From the NCBI GenBank assembly GCA_964537875.1, contig CAZIDN010000015.1, positions 1 to 59,676 of the forward strand: a DNA stretch of 59,676 bases, read 5' to 3'. The stretch's first letter is position 1, and each line of letters opens with the position of its first letter. This DNA comes from JAPKZH01 sp964537875 (GTDB taxonomy: Bacteria > Acidobacteriota > Aminicenantia > Aminicenantales > UBA4085). A program made the translations under genes and the position numbers. Under the pieces are notes generated by a model. That model saw only the letters and a program-made list of their open reading frames with translations. It searched no databases and had not been told where the DNA came from. Below are positions 1 through 7,762 of this stretch, one piece after another.

Positions 1-419
1 GTCGGCTGGGATTGGGCTACATCGGGCCCGACCGCTTTTACGGTTGGATCTGGCGCCCCGACGATCAACAGCAGGTGATGGTGGATGGCCAGAACAAAAT
101 CTTGAAGACATTTCATGCCGTGGCCAGGGATCGCTTCTCGAAGAAAATACCTCAGATAAAAAACCAGATCTCCGCGATTAGGATTTCACGGGATTATGTA
201 TTCATCTTCAGATTCGCGATGAACAAGACTGACAAAAGCCGCTCGTTCTTTATCGATATCTTTACCAGAAAGGGCGAATTCATGGGGGTGGCTCAGCTCG
301 ATGACCTGCCGCTATTTATTTCCGAGAGAGCGATGTACTTTGATCGGACTGACGAAAGCGGGAACGTTTTTCTCGTCCGGACAGAATATTCCCTGCCCAA
401 ATTCATTTGGCAAATTTAA
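1..419 (+). pseudogene. chimeric relic ending in a beta-propeller C-terminus
   Basis: An open frame runs in from the left edge and stops at 417-419. The first 45 or so residues (with the motif YGWIWRPDD) are not recognised. From base 141 on it is a 268 bp copy, one base different, of the end of the propeller relic at 3364-3883. That part contains the segment RKGEFMGVAQLDD, typical of the last blade of 6-bladed beta-propeller proteins of this window. The join to unrelated upstream sequence and the early stop make it a chimeric fragment and not a functional gene. What the upstream part belongs to cannot be seen because it starts outside the window. Confidence 0.6.
141..408 (+). repeat. 268 bp direct repeat, copy 1 (copy 2 at 3616-3883)
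   Basis: Bases 141-408 match 3616-3883 at a constant offset of 3475 with a single visible difference (ataaaa against acaaaa near the start). Both copies encode the last blade of a propeller. After the repeat, both resume with the hairpin block at 421-447 and 4424-4450, but copy 2 has an extra ~530 bp holding a GNAT gene in between. Confidence 0.9.
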
Positions 420-420
420 T

Positions 421-447
421 GCCGCTTGCGGGGAGATGTCAAGCGGC
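421..447. repeat. hairpin block, 8 bp perfect stem (second copy 4424-4450)
   Basis: gccgcttg at 421-428 pairs perfectly with caagcggc at 440-447 across an 11-base loop. The identical 27 bp occur at 4424-4450, also downstream of the duplicated propeller end. There is no T-run, so it is not a classical intrinsic terminator. It may be an mRNA 3' stem belonging to the ancestral propeller gene. Confidence 0.6.
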
Positions 448-504
448 CGGCAAATCACATGATCCGGCCGCTCTTGGCCCCGGAGAAGAGGTCTGTCGGA
501 TTTC

Positions 505-690
505 AGACACTTTTTAGCTTATCTGCGGCTCCTTATCCCCTTTCCGATCTTTTCAGCTCAATTTGACATCCGACGACGCCCCGATTTATCATCCTTAACG
601 ATGGGGTGAGGCGAAATTGGAGCATGAATACGCATTCCGCCAGCGCAGCAGAAAAACGAATTTCTTATCACCAATTTGACATCGACCGGC
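505..690 (+). repeat. dispersed promoter element R1, copy A
   Basis: This stretch (tagcttatctgcggctcctt onward) is repeated with moderate divergence near 24053, 27030 and 40430, and in part near 14767, 15243, 25660, 32575 and 33935. It holds a conserved core, a -35/-10 pair at 563-592, and a downstream leader ending in cagaaaaacgaatttcttat. Copy A lies directly ahead of the propeller gene at 796. Confidence 0.8.
563..592 (+). promoter_or_regulatory. sigma70-type promoter in R1 copy A
   Basis: TTGACA at 563-568, an 18-base spacer, then TATCAT at 587-592 (or TTATCA with 17 bases). The same spacing is kept in the copies at 15269, 24109, 27068 and 40486. Confidence 0.6.
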
Positions 691-705
691 AGCCGGGAAT
701 ATGAT
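676..705 (+). promoter_or_regulatory. second sigma70-type promoter ahead of the propeller at 796
   Basis: TTGACA at 676-681, an 18-base spacer containing cagccggga, TATGAT at 700-705. The spacer and -10 resemble the promoter at 20952-20981. With the R1 promoter this would give the propeller gene tandem promoters. Confidence 0.5.
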
Positions 706-795
706 TTTTTCGCAACGGGACATGACTGAAGACAGCAAAGAAAAGAAATTTACTTTCGCTCCTTGAGGAAAAGGTCCGAACAAGCGCGGTATGAG

Positions 796-1998
796 ATGGG
801 AGAATTGAAAAAATCCGTCTTTATCGCATTGGCATCCTTGTTTATAGCAGCCTGTTCTTCTCGTATCGAAGGGCCGAAGCGGATCGTGGAGAATGGCATC
901 GAGGTCGTCGTCAACGACACTGGGCCATATCTGGTAAAGGGCGAGCGGCACGCCCTCTCTCTCCATGAGGAATTCCGGATCGACACGGAGAGTGATGCTC
1001 TGTCCGTTGCCGGGCTTTCGGATATCGCCGCCGTCGACTCCGACTCGCGTGGCCGGATTTATGTCTGCCAGCGAGCGAAGGGCCGGGATCCGTTGATCTT
1101 CCAATTCGACAATCGGGGGAACTTCTTGAAGTCATTCGGCAGGATCGGACAAGGACCTGGAGAGATCCAGTCCCCGTATTACTTGAGGATTACAGCAAAG
1201 GACGAGATCCCTATATTCGACAGAAGCGCTAACAGGCTTATTTTCCTCAATCCTGATGGTCGGCTGGTAGTAACCAAGAAACTCCTTCCAGGTCCAGGTA
1301 TCAATCTCGTGCCTCAAGCGGGCATATGGCTCCTGGAAAATGGAAATATCTTAGCCTTCTATATATCGCTACGCGAGGATCAGAAGATCCAGATGATCGT
1401 CATCGGTCTTTTCGACGCGGATTTTCAGAAGATCAGGGACCTCCTGGAGTTCGACGCCTCTAAGGAACCAGAGGAATATAAAAATATCTTCCTCGAGAAG
1501 CCCGTTATTGGCGTCTCGAAGGCGGCCATCTACGTCGGCTGGGGCAAGGCTGGAAACGACATCGCGGTCTATAATCTCGACGGTCGGCTGAAACGCAAGA
1601 TCCGCGTTCCTTTCACGCCCGTGAAAGTCTCGCCCGGATCCCGGGCGGAGCTGTTGGCCCGCGCCCCTCAAAACCACCCCGTCCGAAGGCTCAAGATTCC
1701 GGATCTATTTCCGCCCTTTCTTAGCCTTTTCTCGGATGACCTTGGGCGTCTCTATATCGCGCGTTTTGAGACAGAGAAGGACTCCGGCACCAACTTATGC
1801 GACATAATCTCGACCGACGGCGTCCTGATCCTGCGGGCGGGATTGGGATACAACGACCTGTCCCGTTATCTCTTGGAGCCGCGGTCTTATGACGTCGTTA
1901 TCAAGAACGACCGCTGTTATTGTGTCCGGGAGAAGCCGAGCGGATTTAAAGAGATCGTCGTCTATTCGATGAGCTGGTCGAGGAATCGGCGTCCTTAG
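796..1998 (+). CDS. 6-bladed beta-propeller lipoprotein
   Basis: A 400-residue protein exported as a lipoprotein: a short basic start, a hydrophobic stretch and a lipobox ending LFIAAC with the cysteine at residue 20. The rest is built of repeating blades of the kind found in this window, with the turn GRIGQGPGEIQSP near residue 115 equivalent to the GRKGQGPGEF motif of the paralogues at 27197, 34006 and 40615. I chose the ATG at 796 because it gives a clean lipoprotein signal; an upstream TTG at 763 would add 11 residues. Tandem promoters lie just upstream. Such propellers are usually surface or periplasmic proteins of unknown ligand, so no catalytic role is assigned. Confidence 0.8.
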   Translation: MGELKKSVFIALASLFIAACSSRIEGPKRIVENGIEVVVNDTGPYLVKGERHALSLHEEFRIDTESDALSVAGLSDIAAVDSDSRGRIYVCQRAKGRDPLIFQFDNRGNFLKSFGRIGQGPGEIQSPYYLRITAKDEIPIFDRSANRLIFLNPDGRLVVTKKLLPGPGINLVPQAGIWLLENGNILAFYISLREDQKIQMIVIGLFDADFQKIRDLLEFDASKEPEEYKNIFLEKPVIGVSKAAIYVGWGKAGNDIAVYNLDGRLKRKIRVPFTPVKVSPGSRAELLARAPQNHPVRRLKIPDLFPPFLSLFSDDLGRLYIARFETEKDSGTNLCDIISTDGVLILRAGLGYNDLSRYLLEPRSYDVVIKNDRCYCVREKPSGFKEIVVYSMSWSRNRRP

Positions 1999-2095
1999 AT
2001 GCATATGTTCTTAAAAATTTCATTTCACAGACGGTACGTTTGAGCTTGGACAGGGATTGACGACTTGGCGCATATTTATGCAGGGGTTTCGATTC

Positions 2096-3115
2096 ATGTC
2101 ATCTGAGCGGAAAACCAAGAAAAGTCAGCGCAAGAGAGAAAGGAATCTTATCTCCTTATTTTTTCATATTTGCTTGGTTATTCAACTTCTAATTTTTTTC
2201 AATTTTTGTACTAAAAAACCAACGAAAGAGGATCTTTCTTTAAAGAAAGATCTAGAAATCGGAATATCAGAAGGAGATGAAAATTATGTATTTGGCCTCA
2301 TTGCCGATGCTAAAGTGGATTCTTCTGGAAACATTTACGTTTTAGACATAAGGATGAATAGAGTCGTTAAATATGATCGAGATGGAAAATTTATTTTGAG
2401 ATTTGGGAAAAAGGGTGTAGGACCAGGTGAATTTGAATATCCCAGGACAATCGCTCTCGACTCTTTAGGTCGAGTTTATGTGCTTGATTTTAGAAAAGTA
2501 ATTATTTTTGATGAAAGAGGAAACTTCATAAAATCATTTAGACTCGATTTTATGGGAATTGACATAGCTCTAAACGAAAAAGGAAATTTGCTTATTTTAG
2601 GCGCACGAAACGATCAACTTTTTAATGTCTATGATAGAGAAGGAAAGTATCTATATTCTTTCGCAAATTTAATAAATATCCCTGAAGAATTTTCAAAATT
2701 TAAAGATGCCAGATTATTCCGAACGCCTTTAAGATTGTGGACAAATAGAAATAGAATTTTTGTGATGAATCCTTATAAATATGAAATCTGTATTTACGAA
2801 AACGAAAATCTAAAAATTAAATTAACAAGAAGATTGCCGGATTATCTAAAGCCAGAGATAAAAGAAGAGATTTCCGGTGGATTCAATGCCGTCGTATCTG
2901 GCAATTTTATCTTTGAGAAGAAGAATACGATATTTGTCTTTTATAATGGGGAAAAAGCATCCTGGTTAGATGTCTTCAAAGACGGGAAACTAATCATCTC
3001 AACAAAAGTAAAAGGAACTCTTTCTGCAATGGATAATGAAGGAAAGTTCTATTTCATTGAGAGTACGGATTATCCGAAGATTGTTAGATATTCCGAAGCC
3101 CATCTTCGACAGTGA
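2096..3115 (+). CDS. AT-rich 6-bladed beta-propeller protein
   Basis: About 339 residues. A very basic N-terminus (KKSQRKRER) precedes a hydrophobic segment and a cysteine (FFNFCTKK) that could be a lipobox of poor quality. Blades follow, with the family turn GKKGVGPGEFEYP around residue 108 and repeated D..G.IYV.D units. The gene is far richer in A and T than its neighbours and uses AAA, AAT and TTT freely, which suggests transfer from a low-GC source. Earlier in-frame starts at 2057 (TTG) and 2078 (ATG) exist; 2096 is preferred because it starts the basic region. The exact start is uncertain. Confidence 0.75.
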   Translation: MSSERKTKKSQRKRERNLISLFFHICLVIQLLIFFNFCTKKPTKEDLSLKKDLEIGISEGDENYVFGLIADAKVDSSGNIYVLDIRMNRVVKYDRDGKFILRFGKKGVGPGEFEYPRTIALDSLGRVYVLDFRKVIIFDERGNFIKSFRLDFMGIDIALNEKGNLLILGARNDQLFNVYDREGKYLYSFANLINIPEEFSKFKDARLFRTPLRLWTNRNRIFVMNPYKYEICIYENENLKIKLTRRLPDYLKPEIKEEISGGFNAVVSGNFIFEKKNTIFVFYNGEKASWLDVFKDGKLIISTKVKGTLSAMDNEGKFYFIESTDYPKIVRYSEAHLRQ

Positions 3116-3363
3116 GAGGCATATTTTAACATAATTTTGGGGCTAAGTTATTGATTTTCAACGCTGTTTGAGGCGGACCCTATTCATTGGACAACAAAGA
3201 GGCTTGGATAAGGTGCATTGAGAGCCTGCTTGTTTTATCCTTGCCATTTTAGCCATTATTGAACCGAAAATCCATTTTTTCTGTGACCGCCGAAAAAACG
3301 GCTTCGCCATTTGACCTAGGATCGACTATCTCGACCAGGCCTATATAAACCACGACTATCCTG
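3116..3363. other. intergenic, nothing recognised
   Basis: Between the AT-rich propeller and the propeller relic. No open frame of note, no convincing promoter or terminator. The last 60 bases may be decayed propeller sequence leading into 3364. Confidence 0.4.
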
Positions 3364-3890
3364 ATGTTCAACTACAGCCATGAGGCATATGTTCCCAGGC
3401 TTCTTTTTGCGGACTCAGGAGAGCTCACGGCCGTGGGCATCAGCGACCGATACGAGATCGCGCTTCTCGATGAAAGCGGCGGGACTGTCGCCACGATCAG
3501 GCGGCCCCTTAAGCCTCAGAAGATCAACACTGGGGAAAAAGACTATCTCGAACGGGAACTCAGGGATTTTGCCAAGTCCAAAGGATGGCCCGACTCTGTC
3601 AGCCGCGAACTCATCAAGAAAATACCTCAGACAAAAAACCAGATCTCCGCGATTAGGATTTCACGGGATTATGTATTCATCTTCAGATTCGCGATGAACA
3701 AGACTGACAAAAGCCGCTCGTTCTTTATCGATATCTTTACCAGAAAGGGCGAATTCATGGGGGTGGCTCAGCTCGATGACCTGCCGCTATTTATTTCCGA
3801 GAGAGCGATGTACTTTGATCGGACTGACGAAAGCGGGAACGTTTTTCTCGTCCGGACAGAATATTCCCTGCCCAAATTCATTTCCGTCTC
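3364..3890 (+). pseudogene. C-terminal half of a beta-propeller gene
   Basis: The frame reads as the second half of a 6-bladed propeller (EIALLDESGGTVATIRRPLK, then the 268 bp repeat shared with 141-408). There is no signal peptide, no leading blades and no ribosome site before 3364, so the 5' half is lost. The frame runs on past the repeat into antisense sequence of the GNAT gene, so the natural end is also missing. Confidence 0.7.
3616..3883 (+). repeat. 268 bp direct repeat, copy 2
   Basis: Partner of 141-408. In this copy the repeat is followed by ccgtctcatcc and the GNAT gene, whereas copy 1 has only about three bases before the shared aaatttaatgcc. Confidence 0.9.
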
Positions 3891-3905
3891 ATCCCTAGGA
3901 GGGGC

Positions 3906-4409
3906 TCAACTTGATTCTCCCTCGACGCCGACGACGCGGCTCCTTCTTTCGAACAGCAGGACATCACGCCACCGGCCGTTCAATTTCCCGATTTTTTCCC
4001 TCACTCCCAGAACCTGGAAGCCCGCTTTTTCGTGGAGGCGGACGGAAGACACGTTCTCGGGAAAGATTCCGGCGGTCAACGTCCAGATGTTATTCGCCTC
4101 GCTCTGCCGGATCAGCGCAGCTAGCAGGGCCGACCCAATGCCTCTCCCCCGCCCCGAGGCTTTCACGTAAACGCTGACTTCGGCGACCCCCGCATAGACG
4201 CAGCGGTCGGAAACTCTGCTCAGCGCGGCCCAGCCAAGGACTTCGCCCCGCTCCTCGGCGATCAGTCTCGCGAAGGGAAGATGGGAGCCATCCCATGCTT
4301 CCCAGGCGGGGGCTGAAATCTCGAAAGTGGCATTCCCCGTGGAGATGCCTTCTTCATAGATCGCACGGACCGTCTGCCAATGCCCGGGCTGGAGGGGGAG
4401 AATGTTCAC
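3906..4409 (-). CDS. GNAT N-acetyltransferase, phosphinothricin acetyltransferase-like
   Basis: A 167-residue single-domain GNAT enzyme transferring an acetyl group from acetyl-CoA to a small amine, most like the Pat/MnaT group that acetylates L-amino acids or analogues such as phosphinothricin or methionine sulfoximine. The N-terminus (LQPGHWQTVRAIYEEGI) and the segment GNATFE are typical of that group. The acetyl-CoA loop GRGRGIGSALL is at about residue 85. Length matches the family. The gene sits on the opposite strand inside what looks like a duplicated propeller tail: the other copy of the flanks (141-450) lacks it, so it is either a small insertion here or a deletion there. Substrate is inferred from family only. 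Confidence 0.85.
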   Translation of the reverse strand: MNILPLQPGHWQTVRAIYEEGISTGNATFEISAPAWEAWDGSHLPFARLIAEERGEVLGWAALSRVSDRCVYAGVAEVSVYVKASGRGRGIGSALLAALIRQSEANNIWTLTAGIFPENVSSVRLHEKAGFQVLGVREKIGKLNGRWRDVLLFERRSRVVGVEGESS

Positions 4410-4503
4410 CCGGGAAATTTAATGCCGCTTGCGGGGAGATGTCAAGCGGCCGTCGAATCACAAGAACCTTATTCCGTTTTTTCACCCGCACCTCCACTTC
4501 CGG

Positions 4504-4740
4504 GTGACCGAGGCCATGCGCCGGGCCTATCGCGACCGCGCCCTCTCTCTGTCTGATTTCAGCAATAAGGTGAGGCCTGGAGTGGATTCCCGAAACGTGT
4601 ATGAAGCGATGGCCCATAAAATCGTCGAGTTCAAGGGACTCTTCGGCCCGGCGATTTGTATATGCATCGATCACTAAAAGCATCTGCTCCTCGGTGCCGC
4701 CGACCCGCGCAGCGCCGATGGCCTGGCAGCAGGGTTTTAA
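4504..4740 (+). pseudogene. GGT relic 1, three in-frame pieces of gamma-glutamyltransferase
   Basis: Three separate parts of the GGT gene at 13055-14773 are joined: EAMRRAYRDRAL, then SLSDFSNKVRPG, then DSRNVYEAMAHKIVEF to the C-terminus. The large intervening parts, including the nucleophile threonine, are gone, yet both joins keep the reading frame. A GAA to TAA change interrupts the last 20 residues. Not functional. Confidence 0.85.
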
Positions 4741-4829
4741 TCCTTTGTCCGAGCAAAGGTCGGCTCTCGATATGGCCAGAGATGATCCGCAAGGTTTACG
4801 AAGTCGATCCGTTCCTCTGACCGGCCTTC

Positions 4830-4985
4830 TTCGCCGCCATTTCTTGTTCTTGACATCGATCATCAGCCAGATATAAAATTTTTATGGACGCGGAAGTATA
4901 GTCATAGGGCTCAGAGGGGATAGATCTCAAGCGTACGGAAAAAGCAAACTTCTATCACCTCCCGCTGGCAAAAGTGATCATTAAT
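4830..4985. repeat. dispersed repeat R2, copy 1
   Basis: Matches 28430-28578 and, in its first part, 41880-41945. Shared marks are ccggccttcttcg, gacatcgatcatcagcc, atttttatgg and tagatctcaagcgtacgg. It follows a GGT relic here and a propeller gene at the other two places. Function unknown. The rest of 4741-5267 shows no gene. Confidence 0.7.
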
Positions 4986-5267
4986 AGATTCGTGTCCGAC
5001 GAGCATTATGAATGATGGATAAAGAAGCTCATGCGGCCCTTTGTGTAGCCATCTGCGATGCGGCAGAAAAACTCGCCGGTCGATGCAAGGTTTATATATC
5101 AAAGCCATAATATCTTAAATATTGCATTTGGCAAAGGTTGCCAGCTCCGGCTGCAGAGACTTAGCAGATAGTGGAGGTGCTCAGCTTGCTCATGATTCTG
5201 ATAAGAGCAGATGCGGTCTATATAACACGGATGCATTCAATATTTTCGGTCGCACCGGTGTGAATAA

Positions 5268-6878
5268 ATGGAAACAATTCTCATTTTGATCGGAATCTAC
5301 TTAATAATTAATCTCGCAAACAAGGCCATCAAAATATTCCGGTCTCCAGCCGGAATGCGCAGATCGGACCGGATATATTCTCAAACAGATAGCTCGTATG
5401 ATAAAACGGCAGAGAGCTATTTTAAGCATAACACGTCCCATAAAACGTCGGCTAAACCAAGGCACGCAAAATACGCGATAGAGCTCCCTAACGATTTCCA
5501 GCTAACCGAGGAATTCAAGAAGGCATTCGATTTAATGGAGAATTCCTCGTATCATATCTTCATAACTGGGAAGGCGGGGACTGGAAAATCCACACTTCTA
5601 CAATATTTCCGGAAAAACAGCAAAAAGAATATTGCCGTTTTGGCACCCACAGGAGTTGCGGCCATTAATGTGGGGGGGAAGACAATTCATTCCTTCTTTA
5701 AGTTGCCGCCAAGGCTGATTCAAAAAGACGACATCCGTACAATTCGGGGAAGAGAAACTATAAGAAAACTTGACACAGTAGTAGTTGACGAAGTCTCTAT
5801 GGTACGCGCTGATCTGATGGATGGTATTGATATTGCTTTGCGCCGAAATAGGGGAAACCATGGTATTCCTTTTGGTGGGACACAAATTATCTTAATTGGC
5901 GATCTGCATCAACTTCCTCCCGTTGTTGATTCAGACGCGAAAATTGTATTCGATAAGCTCTATAAATCTCCCTATTTTTTCAGCGCCAATGTGATAAAGG
6001 ATATCAGCCTAAAAAGTATGGAACTCAAACAAATCCATAGGCAGACTGATGTCAAATTTATCGAGTTATTAAACAGCCTTCGCGCTAATAGAATTAATCA
6101 TGAAGGTCTCTCCATTTTTAATAGTCGCGTCCAGGGCAGAGAATTCTATTGCGAAGATAATCGAATAATCCTAACAACGACGAATGATGGCGCGAATCAC
6201 ATAAATGAAGATAGATTGCGAGCCATAAATGAGAAAGAGTATTCGTATGAAGCGCAGGTCATAGGCGAGTTCGATGAATCCGCTTATCCCGCAGAGTTGT
6301 CTCTAAGGCTTAAAAAAGGCGCCCAGGTTATGCTAATTCGTAACGACATGGCCCGCAGGTGGGTCAACGGCACCTTAGGGATAGTCGAGAGTTTGTCACC
6401 TTCATCAATTCGCTTAACAATATCGAGTGAAACGTACGATATTCAAAAAGAAACGTGGGAAAAAATCGATTATCGATATAGCCCTGAACAAAATAGAGTT
6501 GAGGCATATGTTATAGGATCTTTCCGGCAATATCCGATAAAGCTAGCATGGGCGATAACAATACATAAGAGCCAAGGTAAGACATTTGAAAAGGTTCTTA
6601 TAGATTTGGAAAGAGGCGCCTTTGCTCACGGCCAAGCGTATGTTGCCCTTAGCAGGTGCACAACGCTTGATGGAATAATCTTGAAAAGACCGTTGACATA
6701 TAAGGATGTCATATTTGACGAAGAAATATATGAATTCGAGGATAGGGTCCTCCCGAAGATAAAGATCATAGAATGTCAGGGATGCGGTCAAAAATTACGC
6801 GTCCCGTTGCAGGTCGGCAAAGCAATATGTCCAAAGTGTAAAACCATTTATGTGAATAAAGATGAGCCGCCGAAATAG
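5268..6878 (+). CDS. Pif1/RecD-like SF1B helicase with membrane segment and zinc ribbon
   Basis: A 536-residue 5'-3' type helicase. Residues 4-17 form a hydrophobic stretch (ILILIGIYLIINLA) able to anchor it in the membrane, unusual for this family. Walker A GKAGTGKS is at 101-108, motif Ia APTGVAA at about 126, Walker B DEVSM at 174-178, motif III GDLHQLPPV at 211-219, and the C-terminal UvrD_C_2 block WAITIHKSQGKTFE and YVALSR near 435-465. The last 40 residues carry C-x2-C-x14-C-x2-C, a zinc ribbon. A PIN nuclease starts 20 bases downstream and a UvrD-nuclease gene follows, so a joint role in DNA processing is inferred. The gene is AT-rich compared with 7763-11079. Confidence 0.85.
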   Translation: METILILIGIYLIINLANKAIKIFRSPAGMRRSDRIYSQTDSSYDKTAESYFKHNTSHKTSAKPRHAKYAIELPNDFQLTEEFKKAFDLMENSSYHIFITGKAGTGKSTLLQYFRKNSKKNIAVLAPTGVAAINVGGKTIHSFFKLPPRLIQKDDIRTIRGRETIRKLDTVVVDEVSMVRADLMDGIDIALRRNRGNHGIPFGGTQIILIGDLHQLPPVVDSDAKIVFDKLYKSPYFFSANVIKDISLKSMELKQIHRQTDVKFIELLNSLRANRINHEGLSIFNSRVQGREFYCEDNRIILTTTNDGANHINEDRLRAINEKEYSYEAQVIGEFDESAYPAELSLRLKKGAQVMLIRNDMARRWVNGTLGIVESLSPSSIRLTISSETYDIQKETWEKIDYRYSPEQNRVEAYVIGSFRQYPIKLAWAITIHKSQGKTFEKVLIDLERGAFAHGQAYVALSRCTTLDGIILKRPLTYKDVIFDEEIYEFEDRVLPKIKIIECQGCGQKLRVPLQVGKAICPKCKTIYVNKDEPPK

Positions 6879-6898
6879 CGACAGGTGCTGCCTGGAAA

Positions 6899-7744
6899 AT
6901 GAATTCACAGCGAGTTGATTTGAGCGTTAGATCAAGGAATGTCTACTTAGACACCAGTATATACAATTGCCTGCTTGATGACCCTGACAAAGAACTTATC
7001 CGTTGCGCCGCAAAAGAAAAAAATCTGATTATTATTCCCAGCGCAATTAACCTTTGCGAATTGCTAATGACAGTTGATCCTGAACGTAAAGGCAATCTGA
7101 TCCGAATATATAATGAGATCAGAGACGATTTTCACCCGTTGAAGCCTTTTCCTTGGTTACTTAGGGAATCCATTAGGTGTGTTGAGAGAGGAGTGGAGTA
7201 TTTGGAAACTAACTATCCGATAAACGTAAGCCAAGAGACAGAAGAAATATGCCGTGATGTTATAAATATGAAATACTCCGGACTCGAAGTCTACGTACAC
7301 GGGGCGCGAGATTATATCCAAGAGATTGCTAAAAGAAAGGAATTAGCGGATGAACTCCAGTATTTTTCCTATGTAGATTCAAAGGGCGGCGAAGACGTAT
7401 CGCTGTCCCTTTTTGATCAAATATGTAAAGGGTATGACCCAGCTCCTGATCTTGACAGGGAGACCAAGTTGTCAATTATCCGATCGCCAGTATTGCCCTG
7501 GAAATATTATCTAGAAGCGCATTATTATTTTTTTTATCGAAGATCATTTCCAGAGGAAAAATATGGAAAGAACCAAAATCCGGGAGAATCGGATTTAGAA
7601 CAATGTATATATTTATTCTGGGCGTCGAAGTTTGTTGCTAGAGATGTGCCCTTGTTGAATTTCCTAAAGCGCCTAAATGAGATAAGAGAATACGATAAGA
7701 GAATTATGGATTATCACGAATTCAAGTCATTTCTACTTGAATAA
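6899..7744 (+). CDS. PIN-domain nuclease
   Basis: A 281-residue protein with the PIN fold signature: VYLDTSIYN with D18, SAINLCELL with E54, then late acidic residues in GESDLEQ (about D233) and VARDVPLL (about D249). These are the usual metal-binding carboxylates of PIN nucleases, which cut RNA or flap DNA. It is about twice the length of a VapC toxin because of a long helical middle part (residues 60-220), and no small antitoxin gene precedes it. It starts 20 bases after the Pif1-like helicase and ends 18 bases before the UvrD fusion, so it is best read as part of that operon. Same AT-rich composition as the helicase. Confidence 0.8.
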   Translation: MNSQRVDLSVRSRNVYLDTSIYNCLLDDPDKELIRCAAKEKNLIIIPSAINLCELLMTVDPERKGNLIRIYNEIRDDFHPLKPFPWLLRESIRCVERGVEYLETNYPINVSQETEEICRDVINMKYSGLEVYVHGARDYIQEIAKRKELADELQYFSYVDSKGGEDVSLSLFDQICKGYDPAPDLDRETKLSIIRSPVLPWKYYLEAHYYFFYRRSFPEEKYGKNQNPGESDLEQCIYLFWASKFVARDVPLLNFLKRLNEIREYDKRIMDYHEFKSFLLE

Positions 7745-7762
7745 TCGCCTGGAGGGAGCAGA

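Noticed and set aside
4911..5108. 65-codon minus-strand gene upstream of the helicase
   Set aside because: Overlaps repeat R2, no ribosome site and no recognisable motif.
6899..7744. VapC-type toxin of a toxin-antitoxin pair
   Set aside because: Twice the usual length, no antitoxin gene in front, and tightly packed within a helicase operon.
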